Shown: one piece after another, positions 45,711 to 54,163 of the stretch
Layout of the letters: every line of letters starts with the position of its first letter
Position numbering within the stretch: position 1 is the stretch's first letter
Assembly: GCF_018861065.1 (NCBI RefSeq)
Contig: NZ_JAHKQO010000031.1
Location: 62,001-126,000, forward strand
Origin: Paraglaciecola arctica
GTDB taxonomy: Bacteria > Pseudomonadota > Gammaproteobacteria > Enterobacterales > Alteromonadaceae
Reading direction: 5' to 3'
Length of the DNA stretch: 64,000 nucleotides
Notes under the pieces: generated by a model
Told to the model about the DNA's origin: nothing
Databases searched by the model: none
Seen by the model: the letters and a program-made list of their open reading frames with translations, nothing else
Position numbers and translations under genes: made by a program

Positions 45711-46862
45711 TTATCTGGCTCGCTCACTGGTTAATAATGCGGCCATACCTGTATTGAAAGCCTGCATCCATTTAGTTGAAAACTGCCCTTTGGCGATACG
45801 GTTAATTTCGATAACCGCCTTTTTCTTGGGGCGTTTTGTGTGGCTCTGATGTGCCCGAGCGTGTGTAATGGCGTCAAAGGTATCTAAAATGGCTAATAAC
45901 TTGGCGCCTTCGCAAATATCATTTTCCTTAATTCCTAGTGGATAGCCACTGCCGTCGATACGCTCATGATGTTGCATTACAATTTTTCGTGCTTCATTCC
46001 ATTGCGTGAGGTTTTCTAACAAGCGTGCACTTTTATACACATGTGAACGCATTAAATTAAATTCGACTTCTTGAAGTTTTTCTTGTTTGTGTAGCACTGC
46101 AATTGGCATAAAGGCCATGCCAAAATCATGCATATAACAGGCTACTGCTAGCTGAACTTCGTTAATAGGCGAACCTGCTATTTTATTGATATAACCGGCT
46201 AGTTTCGCAATTCTATCGCCGCGGCCATCCCAATACTTAGAGCGTTTTTCTATGGGTTTCATCAATTCTCTAAAAAATACTAAATCTTCCCTCTCTTCGT
46301 TGCTAATGGATTTTGGTATGCCTGTTGTCGCAATACTGACCGGCGCCTCAGAAGCTGTGGTTTCATTGGATAATTCATGCTCTTGGCCAGTATCAAAACT
46401 CGGATCTAATAAGACCACAGCTTTGGCTAGCAAATGTTCATGCTGGGGGCCATTTTCTGGCGTAATACGTTGAATGGCGGTAACCAATTGTTCAAACAAT
46501 TGTTTGTCATATTCAGCTTGCCCAGTTTGAATGCAGCTTTGAACAAACACTTTCACTTTGTCCATTATCAGTAGCACTAAGTCACTCATGTTACTGGTAT
46601 ATTGAATTTGCCCTTTACGCAGGTAGTCGAGCAATTCTTCAGCGTACTGTAGCAGCGGGATAAGGGGAGAGAAGTTCACTAAGCCTAAGTCACCCTTAAT
46701 GGTATGGATAGAACGGAACAATGAACGTTGTAATTCGTTATCTTCCGGCTTCAACTCTAATTCAATTAAGGTTTGTTCGCTGGCTTCATAAAGCTCGTTA
46801 ATTTCTTCCAAAAGGTCTGTGAGAATGTCTTCATCGAGTTCTTCATGTTTAAACATTTGCAT
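45711..46862 (-). CDS. Hpt-HD-GYP fusion protein (putative c-di-GMP phosphodiesterase)
   Basis: Protein of 383 residues. Residues about 8-115 form an Hpt domain with FRSIHTIKGDLGLV, in which the His is the phospho-acceptor. Residues about 195-370 form an HD-GYP domain: ACYMHDFGMAFMP, MRSHVYKSARLLE and MQHHERIDGSGYPLG. It should hydrolyse cyclic di-GMP under control of a phosphorelay. Most HD-GYP proteins carry a receiver instead of Hpt, so the phosphate donor would be a hybrid kinase such as that at 34708-37905. It converges on glnG. Confidence 0.85.
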   Translation of the reverse strand: MQMFKHEELDEDILTDLLEEINELYEASEQTLIELELKPEDNELQRSLFRSIHTIKGDLGLVNFSPLIPLLQYAEELLDYLRKGQIQYTSNMSDLVLLIMDKVKVFVQSCIQTGQAEYDKQLFEQLVTAIQRITPENGPQHEHLLAKAVVLLDPSFDTGQEHELSNETTASEAPVSIATTGIPKSISNEEREDLVFFRELMKPIEKRSKYWDGRGDRIAKLAGYINKIAGSPINEVQLAVACYMHDFGMAFMPIAVLHKQEKLQEVEFNLMRSHVYKSARLLENLTQWNEARKIVMQHHERIDGSGYPLGIKENDICEGAKLLAILDTFDAITHARAHQSHTKRPKKKAVIEINRIAKGQFSTKWMQAFNTGMAALLTSERAR

Positions 46863-47055
46863 AGAGTGAATGGCCTTAATGATTGAAAGAATTTATTGTT
46901 TTTTTAAGTATCGGCTAAATACAAATTTTATTCATTTATTTATGCAGCAAAAAGAACAACCTATTATGTAACTAAGTAAATCAACGACCATAATTGTTTT
47001 AGGAAACAGTTAAAATGAGTATACTCAGCGCCCATTTCACTGGTTAGGGTATGCC

Positions 47056-47775
47056 TTGTTAGCGTTACTACGCATTATTGCGATATTCTTTTATTTTTTG
47101 CTGATCAATTTGTTATTGATTTTGGTGTGTGTGTTGCGGCCTTTTCACCGTGACAACGTTCACGCTGCCGGTGTGTTGTATAGTTCTGTTTCTTCTTTAT
47201 TAGGATTAAAACTTGAAGTACGAGTCCCTGATAGTGTTAAACAAGGAGGGCCTTATGTCTTTATTGCCAACCACCAAAATAGTTTTGACTTACTAACTAT
47301 ATGCGCCGCAGCGCAAAAAGGCACAGTAACTGTTGGTAAAAAAAGTCTCATATGGATCCCAATAATAGGGCAAGTGTATTGGCTAACGGGAAACATTATG
47401 ATCGACAGGAAACACTCAGGTCGAGCACATGATACTTTACAAGACACAGTACAAAAAATTCAAAAAAGGCGCTTATCTGTGTGGTTTTTCCCTGAAGGAA
47501 CACGCAGCAATGGTCGTGGCTTGTTGCCTTTTAAAACCGGCGCATTTCGAATCGCTAAAGCGACTAACGAACCCATAGTAATGGTGACAGCCAGTAGTTT
47601 ACATAACAAAATAAAATTGAATAGATGGGACAACGGTACGTTAGTGATACAACTGTCTGAGCCAGAATTCATCAATGAAACTCAGTCGGTTAAATACAAT
47701 GCCGAATATTTTCATCGTAAAATGCAGCAACAAATTACACAAATCAATACAGAAGTAGATAACAAAAAAGTCTAA
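47056..47775 (+). CDS. plsC: 1-acyl-sn-glycerol-3-phosphate acyltransferase
   Basis: Membrane-bound acyltransferase of 239 residues making phosphatidic acid. The catalytic NHQNSFD and the glycerophosphate-binding FPEGTRSNGRG are intact, as is VGKKSLIWIPIIGQVYW. The N-terminal helix is IIAIFFYFLLINLLLILVCVL. The start is TTG at 47056 behind AGGG. It precedes rraB by 24 bases. Confidence 0.92.
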   Translation: MLALLRIIAIFFYFLLINLLLILVCVLRPFHRDNVHAAGVLYSSVSSLLGLKLEVRVPDSVKQGGPYVFIANHQNSFDLLTICAAAQKGTVTVGKKSLIWIPIIGQVYWLTGNIMIDRKHSGRAHDTLQDTVQKIQKRRLSVWFFPEGTRSNGRGLLPFKTGAFRIAKATNEPIVMVTASSLHNKIKLNRWDNGTLVIQLSEPEFINETQSVKYNAEYFHRKMQQQITQINTEVDNKKV

Positions 47776-47799
47776 CTAACTTGCCCATAGGAGTATTTC

Positions 47800-48162
47800 A
47801 TGAATTCACAGCAAACATCCGAATTAGCCGAATGGCATGCATTTAATCAAGAAACAATCGAAGCGTTAATCGAAGATGGTAGTGACGCCAGTAAAGCACA
47901 TACCATAGAGTATCATTTTGCTAGTGCCGACTTTGAGTTGTTAGAAAAGGCTGCAGTTGATGCCTTTAAAGCAGGTTTCGAAGTAGGAGATGCGGAAGAG
48001 TTTGAGTTAGAGGACGGTGAAGAAGTGTTTTGTTTTGATGCCGTTGTTGAGCGTATGTTGGATGTGGATTTAGTTAATCAGGATACCGATAAACTCTTTG
48101 CCATTGCCGAAAAGCATGATGTGGATTACGACGGTTGGGGCACATTTTTTATTGAAAAATAG
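47800..48162 (+). CDS. rraB: Ribonuclease E inhibitor RraB
   Basis: Acidic protein of 120 residues. HTIEYHFASADFELLEKAAV, AEEFELEDGEEVFCFDAVVE and the final YDGWGTFFIE match RraB. It binds RNase E and alters mRNA decay. AGGAG precedes the ATG. The downstream hairpin at 48207-48242 may end its transcript. Confidence 0.9.
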   Translation: MNSQQTSELAEWHAFNQETIEALIEDGSDASKAHTIEYHFASADFELLEKAAVDAFKAGFEVGDAEEFELEDGEEVFCFDAVVERMLDVDLVNQDTDKLFAIAEKHDVDYDGWGTFFIEK

Positions 48163-48206
48163 CCACTAATAATAACTACGGCTAAAATTCGAATTTAAGT
48201 TCAAAA

Positions 48207-48242
48207 AGCAAACTATTGACATAAAAGTGTCATTAGTTTGCT
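48207..48242. promoter_or_regulatory. Pho-box-like repeat inside a 36-base palindrome
   Basis: TTGACATAAAAGTGTCAT (48216-48233) matches the Pho box CTGTCATAAAACTGTCAT at 15 of 18 positions, with the 11-base direct repeat PhoB needs. The same bases lie in an inverted repeat: AGCAAACTA with TAGTTTGCT, then TGACA with TGTCA. It sits 120 bases before a receptor-phosphatase cluster. A structural role (rraB 3' end) is also possible; no T run follows on the plus strand. Confidence 0.55.
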
Positions 48243-48354
48243 AAAAAAGTGTAGTAAAACCATCATCTAAGCGTCAATAAAAGTACATCCCAGTTACACA
48301 TTGCTCATTCATATTACGCCCCATAAAAATAAATCAACTGGGACTACACATTTA

Positions 48355-50703
48355 ATGAACAGCAAAACACCATCTAAATTAGCTTTATCGATATCCTTAG
48401 CGCTGAGTGCCTGTGCGATGACTATGCCAGTGATTGGCGCTGAAGAGTCAGACAAAAACGAAAACTTGGAGTCAATTACAGTAGTAGGCAAAAGTGTGTC
48501 GTACGCCAACAATCAAACTTCTGATGAGATGGCGAAGCAACAAAGTAACTTAACGAGTGTGTTAGCCCAAATAGACAACTTACCAGGCGTACTGATAAAC
48601 GAGGGAGACACTTTTGGCTCAGACGATTGGTCTACTACTGTTTCAATTCGTGGTTTCCAGCTAAGCCTAGACGAACAGCAAATCGGTATTACTATCGATG
48701 GGATCGCTAACGGTAATTCTAACTATGGTGGTGGAGCCAAAGCGAATCGTTACATCGACACTGAAAACTTAGCTGCTGTTGAAGTATCACAAGGTACCGG
48801 CGACATCGCTTCCCGTTCCAATGAAGCTCTAGGTGGCACTTTAAATTTTACAACTATCGCACCTAACGATGATGAGCAAATGACTTTGAGTTGGTCACAA
48901 GGCAACTTTGAAGCACAGAAATTTTTTGCACGTTACGATACAGGTGAAATTGCTAAAGATACTTTTGCTTGGGTGAGTGTTTCAAATAGTCGAAATTCCG
49001 ATTGGGTTGATCAATCTGCCGAAAATAGACGTGATCATATTGCAGCCAAGGTAGTCAGTCTTTTTGGTGACATTGAAGTCACAGCTTATGGTTCTTGGGA
49101 TGACACTCATGAAGATAACTACCAACGTGTCAGCCTTGCGCAATTCCAGCAAAACCCAGAATCAGATGGTTTGATTTCTCAGTGGACGGGTATTCCTTAC
49201 GTTGACCAAGTGTATCGTCAAGGTTGGTCTACTCTGCGAGAGAATCTCTTTGGATATGTGTCTGCCCAATACAAAGGCGACAATATTGACTTGAGCGCCA
49301 ACGTTTATTATCACGAAAATGAAGGTCGTGGTGACTGGGTACCGCAATATGTTGTTGATGTGAAAGCGGATGGTGACAATGCGCCTCATTCTGAATTAGT
49401 GTCTGGCCAAACGGTTAGTGGCGGTTCGGCTTTAGGTCAACTTTTCTTTGTTGATAAAGCGGGCAATGCTCTTAGTCCTGAAGCGGGATGTGAGAGTTCG
49501 ATTACTTTCCCTTATGGTGGTGCCGGTGCGGTATATGATCCTGCATGTTATTCAGATGGTGCGATACCAGTGGGCTCTTACCGACATACTCATTATGAAA
49601 AAGAACGTTTCGGTTTTAATGCTGACTTTACTTGGTACACCAAAATTGGCGACATGGATAACTCCTTACGAGGCGGTGTTTGGTATGAAGACTATAGCCG
49701 TAATGAATCTCGCGATTGGCATAAAATTATCGATTCTCGTTCTAGCGCTGAATTTGACCATACCCCATATTGGGTGGAATACGAACGCACGTTCCCAGTA
49801 GAAACTACTATGTTGTATTTAGAAGATGAATTGGATTTGGATTTTGCAGTGATACGTTTAGGTGCCAAGAAATTCTTAGTCGATTTAGAGCGTGAAGACA
49901 ACTTCGACTCTACTAATGGCGCTACGGTATCATCAGATTCTGATGTGTTAATTTCAGCGGGTATAGTGGTGCCAACCCCTGTGGATGGCTTAGAGGCCTT
50001 TGCTGGGTATGCAGAAAATTTTGCTGCAATCAAAGACACCGTACTTGAACGCGACGCTTCCACTTTGGATTTAGTGACTCCCGAATCAGCCGAAAACTTA
50101 GACTTAGGTCTACGTTATGTGTCGCAAGATATTAATGCGAGTTTAACTTACTACAGTATTAAATTTGATGACCGTTTAACCTTTATTGCACCTGATTCAC
50201 CTGATGGTATCGATTATCTAATTGGCACTAACGGCAGTTACGTGAACGTAGGTGGGGTTGAATCAAGCGGCATCGAAGCCTCACTATCAGTACGATTAAC
50301 CGAGACAATCTCTGTTTATGGTGCCTTTACTGCGAACGATTCTGAATACACAGAAGGCTCTATTGGTTACCCAGCTGGAAACACAGTATTTGGTTCAGTC
50401 GAAAACATGATAGTGGTGTCGCTAGATTGGCAACAAGATAACCGTTTTGGAGGGCTTTCCTCGAAATGGGTTGACGATCGTTTTATTGATGCTGCCAATA
50501 CCGCTGTTGCCGATGCTTACTTAGTCACAGACTTGTACGCTGGGATTAGTATCCCTTCTTTAGCTGAAGGGATGGGCGATTTAGAGCTTCGTTTTACAGT
50601 CAATAACTTGTTTGATAAGAGTTATTTAGGCGGTATCGCTGGCCAGTCTGCTTGGATTGGCGCACCTCGCACAGCAGCATTCAATGCTACTTTGAAATTT
50701 TAA
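48355..50703 (+). CDS. TonB-dependent receptor of the putative organophosphorus cluster
   Basis: Receptor of about 782 residues from ATG 48355; an upstream frame to 48301 lacks signal-peptide character. The signal peptide ends near VIGA-EES. TonB-box-like ESITVVGKSV is followed by a plug (STTVSIRGFQLSLDEQQIGI; VEVSQGTGDIASRSNEALGG) and a beta-barrel ending in the terminal Phe of AAFNATLKF. The plug lacks the siderophore PQTITV mark. With two phosphatase-type genes behind it and a Pho-box-like element in front, it may import an organic phosphorus compound. Confidence 0.9.
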   Translation: MNSKTPSKLALSISLALSACAMTMPVIGAEESDKNENLESITVVGKSVSYANNQTSDEMAKQQSNLTSVLAQIDNLPGVLINEGDTFGSDDWSTTVSIRGFQLSLDEQQIGITIDGIANGNSNYGGGAKANRYIDTENLAAVEVSQGTGDIASRSNEALGGTLNFTTIAPNDDEQMTLSWSQGNFEAQKFFARYDTGEIAKDTFAWVSVSNSRNSDWVDQSAENRRDHIAAKVVSLFGDIEVTAYGSWDDTHEDNYQRVSLAQFQQNPESDGLISQWTGIPYVDQVYRQGWSTLRENLFGYVSAQYKGDNIDLSANVYYHENEGRGDWVPQYVVDVKADGDNAPHSELVSGQTVSGGSALGQLFFVDKAGNALSPEAGCESSITFPYGGAGAVYDPACYSDGAIPVGSYRHTHYEKERFGFNADFTWYTKIGDMDNSLRGGVWYEDYSRNESRDWHKIIDSRSSAEFDHTPYWVEYERTFPVETTMLYLEDELDLDFAVIRLGAKKFLVDLEREDNFDSTNGATVSSDSDVLISAGIVVPTPVDGLEAFAGYAENFAAIKDTVLERDASTLDLVTPESAENLDLGLRYVSQDINASLTYYSIKFDDRLTFIAPDSPDGIDYLIGTNGSYVNVGGVESSGIEASLSVRLTETISVYGAFTANDSEYTEGSIGYPAGNTVFGSVENMIVVSLDWQQDNRFGGLSSKWVDDRFIDAANTAVADAYLVTDLYAGISIPSLAEGMGDLELRFTVNNLFDKSYLGGIAGQSAWIGAPRTAAFNATLKF

Positions 50704-50741
50704 ACTTTTACAATAACCAGTTTTCCCTGTGTGTCACTTTT

Positions 50742-50771
50742 GGGACGGACTTTATGTTCGTCCCTTTTTTT
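50742..50771 (+). terminator. Intrinsic terminator between receptor and phosphatase genes
   Basis: GGGACGGAC pairs with GTTCGTCCC (one G-U pair) around TTTAT, followed by seven T. It ends only 18 bases before the next start codon, so it should reduce expression of the downstream hydrolases relative to the receptor. Confidence 0.88.
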
Positions 50772-50788
50772 ATTTGCGATGAATTAAT

Positions 50789-51919
50789 ATGAAATACTTA
50801 TACGTTTATGTGCTGTTGTATCTAGGATTTTTTAATGCGCCAATAATGGCTGCGGATAACCTGTTAGTAGTGAGTCTCGACGGACTGCGCTGGCAGGAAG
50901 TGTTTCGGGGTTATCAAGATGATGTGCTCAACTTAGAAGACTTTGAAGGAAAGAGAGAGGCGATTGAGCAAGAGTTTGCTGGTAATTCGGCACAGGAGAA
51001 GCGTCATAAGTTACTGCCATTCTTATGGCAAGTTGTCGCCAAACAGGGCATTTTACTGGGTGACCGAGATAATCATTCATCGATGCAACTCACTAATAAT
51101 TTATGGTTTTCGTATCCTGGTTATAACGAGTTATTAACAGGTAAAGCGGACCCCAAAATTGACTCTAATCATGCCAGTGATAATGCAAACGTCACCTTTT
51201 TAGAGTGGCTAAATAGTCAGTCTGGCTACCAAAATCAAGTGGCTGCATTTGCCAGCTGGGATGTCTTTCCGGCAATTATCAACCGAAAACGCAGCAAAAT
51301 TCCCATAAACGCAGGGTTTGAGTCAGCCGCTTGGCCTAATTTATCTGAAAAGGCCAAGTGGTTAAATGCGCTACAAAAGGAAATTCCCAGTCCTTGGCAC
51401 AACGTGCGTTTAGATGCTTTTACTGCTGGTTTTGCACAGGAGTATATTTTGCAATATCAACCTAAAGTGATCTATCTTGCCCTTGGAGAAACTGATGATT
51501 TTGCTCACCAGGGTAACTATCCAGAGTACTTGCGTGGAGCCAAAAGAGCGGATCAATTTATTGCCAATATATGGGAGTTATTACAATCCTTAGAGCAGTA
51601 TCAAGGCAAGACTAACTTAGTGATTACCGTTGATCATGGCCGTGGAAATTCAGCAAAAACTTGGCAACATCATGCAAGTGCTAAAGCGGTAAAGGGGTAT
51701 TTAAATGGCCTCAATCATTTTGAAAATGGCATACCTGGTGCGGATCAGGTTTGGTTAGCCGCGATGGGACCTGATGTAAAAACTCGCCTAGATACTAAGC
51801 AACAACAGAATTTGAGTTTGAATCAGGTTGCGGCTACTGCAATTCAATTGCTCAACCTAGACTATCAGAAATTTTCTGCTGATATTGGACAACCTTTACC
51901 TATAGTCAAACAGAGATAA
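50789..51919 (+). CDS. Exported alkaline-phosphatase-superfamily hydrolase
   Basis: Protein of 376 residues with a signal peptide (VYVLLYLGFFNAPIMA-AD). LLVVSLDGLRWQEVF supplies the first metal Asp, SYPGYNELLTGKAD lies where the nucleophile Thr/Ser sits, ALGETDDFAHQGNYPEYLRG and VITVDHGRG supply metal Asp and His residues. This is the layout of type I phosphodiesterase/NPP and related phosphomutase enzymes. It acts in the periplasm on a phosphate mono- or diester. It is the first of three tightly spaced hydrolase genes; the next ATG follows its stop directly. Confidence 0.85.
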   Translation: MKYLYVYVLLYLGFFNAPIMAADNLLVVSLDGLRWQEVFRGYQDDVLNLEDFEGKREAIEQEFAGNSAQEKRHKLLPFLWQVVAKQGILLGDRDNHSSMQLTNNLWFSYPGYNELLTGKADPKIDSNHASDNANVTFLEWLNSQSGYQNQVAAFASWDVFPAIINRKRSKIPINAGFESAAWPNLSEKAKWLNALQKEIPSPWHNVRLDAFTAGFAQEYILQYQPKVIYLALGETDDFAHQGNYPEYLRGAKRADQFIANIWELLQSLEQYQGKTNLVITVDHGRGNSAKTWQHHASAKAVKGYLNGLNHFENGIPGADQVWLAAMGPDVKTRLDTKQQQNLSLNQVAATAIQLLNLDYQKFSADIGQPLPIVKQR

Positions 51920-52966
51920 ATGATCATGACATATGTCGTAAACAGTATTTTGCTCGTTCTTATATCAATGAGCATTCCGGCCATGGCTAAAGAGGTCTCC
52001 GCGACCAAGATTAAAATTTTGTTTGGTTCATGTTTGCATCAAGACAAACCTCAGCCCATTTGGCAGCCAATGAACCAAGAGCAAGCCGATTTGTTTGTTT
52101 TGTTGGGTGACAATATTTATGGCGACACCCAAAATATGTCAGAGCTGGAGGGTAAATACGCCAAACAATGGGCCACCGCAGGTATGCAAACTATGTTGGC
52201 TAACACCACTACTATTGGTATTTGGGATGATCATGATTTTGGTGAAAACGACGCCGGCGCTGAATACCCACAAAAAGAAGCCTCGCGTCAAATCCTCTTG
52301 GATTATTTTAAGGTTCCAAAAAATAGCATAAGGCGCACTAGGGCTGATGGTATTTATACGAGTCATATGTTGACTCAGGATGAGATTCGAGTACAAATTA
52401 TTCTTCCCGACTTGCGCTGGAATAGAGGCCCCCTTAACTCGGTTTCTAAGCTTGAATATATCAGTAACAAAGCACCCAATAATTTAGGCCCCTATTTACC
52501 TCACTCTGATCCCAAAAACACTTTGTTAGGGGATGCTCAATGGCAATGGTTAGAGCAACAATTACAACAACCAGCGGATGTGCGTATATTTGCCAGTAGT
52601 ATTCAATTATTGCCAGAATTTTCTGGGTGGGAGTCATGGGCAAATTTACCCCATGAAAGGCAAAGATTTTTAGGCTTACTAGATAAATATCAAATTGATA
52701 ATTTGATTATTGTTAGTGGTGACACCCATTGGAGTGAGTTAAGCCAAATATCCCGACAAAACGGCAAAGCCTTGTGGGAAATGACCACCTCAGGTTTAAC
52801 TGAAGAGTGGAAGGCCGTAAGCCCGAATACCCATCGTCAAGGGCAAAGCTATAGTAAAGCGAACTACGGGGTAATTGAACTCAATAATAAGCAACTTAGT
52901 ATGTCCATTAAAGATGTTACAGGCAAAAAGGTCATGACAAAAACACTGTCTTTGGACAAAGGTTAG
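51920..52966 (+). CDS. PhoD-like alkaline phosphatase / phosphodiesterase
   Basis: Protein of 348 residues with a signal peptide (NSILLVLISMSIPAMA-KE), so export may be through Sec. FGSCLHQDKP, VLLGDNIYGD, IWDDHDFGEND and VSGDTHWSEL are the four metal-site motifs of the PhoD/metallophosphoesterase family. It cleaves phosphomono- or diesters outside the cytoplasm. The ATG follows the previous stop without a gap; a second ATG two codons on is possible. PhoD enzymes are classic phosphate-starvation products. Confidence 0.88.
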   Translation: MIMTYVVNSILLVLISMSIPAMAKEVSATKIKILFGSCLHQDKPQPIWQPMNQEQADLFVLLGDNIYGDTQNMSELEGKYAKQWATAGMQTMLANTTTIGIWDDHDFGENDAGAEYPQKEASRQILLDYFKVPKNSIRRTRADGIYTSHMLTQDEIRVQIILPDLRWNRGPLNSVSKLEYISNKAPNNLGPYLPHSDPKNTLLGDAQWQWLEQQLQQPADVRIFASSIQLLPEFSGWESWANLPHERQRFLGLLDKYQIDNLIIVSGDTHWSELSQISRQNGKALWEMTTSGLTEEWKAVSPNTHRQGQSYSKANYGVIELNNKQLSMSIKDVTGKKVMTKTLSLDKG

Positions 52967-53008
52967 GGAGTAAAGGTAGACTCAATCATCACACTTTTTT
53001 GGGAAACG

Positions 53009-54103
53009 ATGATGAGTATGTTTAAGTTGGGTTTGATGGTGTTAATTGGCTTGAGCCTAGTTAAGGTTCAAGCTAAAGAACATTTAGCTGAATTCTCAAT
53101 TGCAGGCTCACAAATACGCACTCTTGAGTCTCACGTTGTTAATCAAGAATATCAACTTTTGATTAATACACCGGCAAGTTATGGCGAGTCAGATAAAAGT
53201 TATCCCGTCATTTATTTTCTTGATGCGCAATGGGACTTTCCTTTGATGGTGTCTACCTACGGACAATCCTTCTACGATGGTTTTATTCCCGAAGCCATTT
53301 TAGTGGGTATTCAATGGGGAGGAGAAAATCCTAATCCAGACGTTTTACGGGCGCGGGACTTCACACCAAGTCATTTGTCATCAGTGCCAAATTCTGGCGG
53401 TGCTGAAAAGTTTTTGCAGTTTATCAAACAAGAGCTTATCCCTTTTATGAGCAGTGAATATAGTACTAGCGATGATAGAATTTTGATGGGAAGCTCCTAC
53501 GGCGGGTTATTTACCTTATACACTTTGTTTACACAGCCCAATTTGTTTAATGGATATGTTCCCACGGCATCGGCCTCTGGTTGGGATAATGATATTTTGT
53601 ATTCTTATGCAAAAGGGTTGAAGCATAAAAAACTCACTCGGCCCATTAAACTGTATTCTGCAATAGGTGAATTTGATAGCTTAATCTCAGCCTTCGATGA
53701 TCTTGAAAGTTACTTCAAAACACAACACTTCAAAGATGTGTCATTTAGGTTTGAACGTATAAAGGGGTTGGGCCACGCAAGTGTCAAAGCTGCTGCTAAT
53801 ACTTGGGGGTTACACTATGTGTTTGCGAAAGAGAATGTTGTTTTAAGCAAGCAACAACTGACTCAGTTTGTTGGGCTTTACCGAAGTAAAACAACAAACA
53901 TTTTAATCGAAGTTTTGCTGCAAAAAGGGCAGTTAATGCTGCAACTCGAATCTAACAAACATTCGCTACTAGCTAGCTCAGTTCAAAAATTTTATCAGCT
54001 AGGGGAGCGATTTGAAGTGGTGTTTGATTCATCTGTTGAACCACAAAAATTGTCACTAAGTCGCTTTATGAATGTCGATGAGTTTTTTCGAATTCAAAAA
54101 TAG
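53009..54103 (+). CDS. Exported alpha/beta-hydrolase-fold esterase
   Basis: Protein of 364 residues with a signal peptide (MFKLGLMVLIGLSLVKVQA-KE). It resembles the esterase D / IroE / Fes group: YPVIYFLDAQWDF, LVGIQWGGENPN, nucleophile elbow GSSYGG (S163), IGEFDS (Asp region) and GLGHASV (His). The last 80 residues form a beta-rich tail. It follows the PhoD-like gene by 42 bases. In a phosphorus cluster it may free the organic part of the substrate; ferric-siderophore esterase activity is the alternative. Confidence 0.84.
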   Translation: MMSMFKLGLMVLIGLSLVKVQAKEHLAEFSIAGSQIRTLESHVVNQEYQLLINTPASYGESDKSYPVIYFLDAQWDFPLMVSTYGQSFYDGFIPEAILVGIQWGGENPNPDVLRARDFTPSHLSSVPNSGGAEKFLQFIKQELIPFMSSEYSTSDDRILMGSSYGGLFTLYTLFTQPNLFNGYVPTASASGWDNDILYSYAKGLKHKKLTRPIKLYSAIGEFDSLISAFDDLESYFKTQHFKDVSFRFERIKGLGHASVKAAANTWGLHYVFAKENVVLSKQQLTQFVGLYRSKTTNILIEVLLQKGQLMLQLESNKHSLLASSVQKFYQLGERFEVVFDSSVEPQKLSLSRFMNVDEFFRIQK

Positions 54104-54111
54104 TCAATTGA

Positions 54112-54138
54112 AAGGCGCTGTTTAAAAGCGCCTTTTTT
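54112..54138 (+). terminator. Intrinsic terminator of the hydrolase genes
   Basis: AAGGCGCT pairs with AGCGCCTT around seven bases and is followed by six T in total. Confidence 0.9.
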
Positions 54139-54163
54139 ATTCGTCAATAAAGAGTAACTGGAA

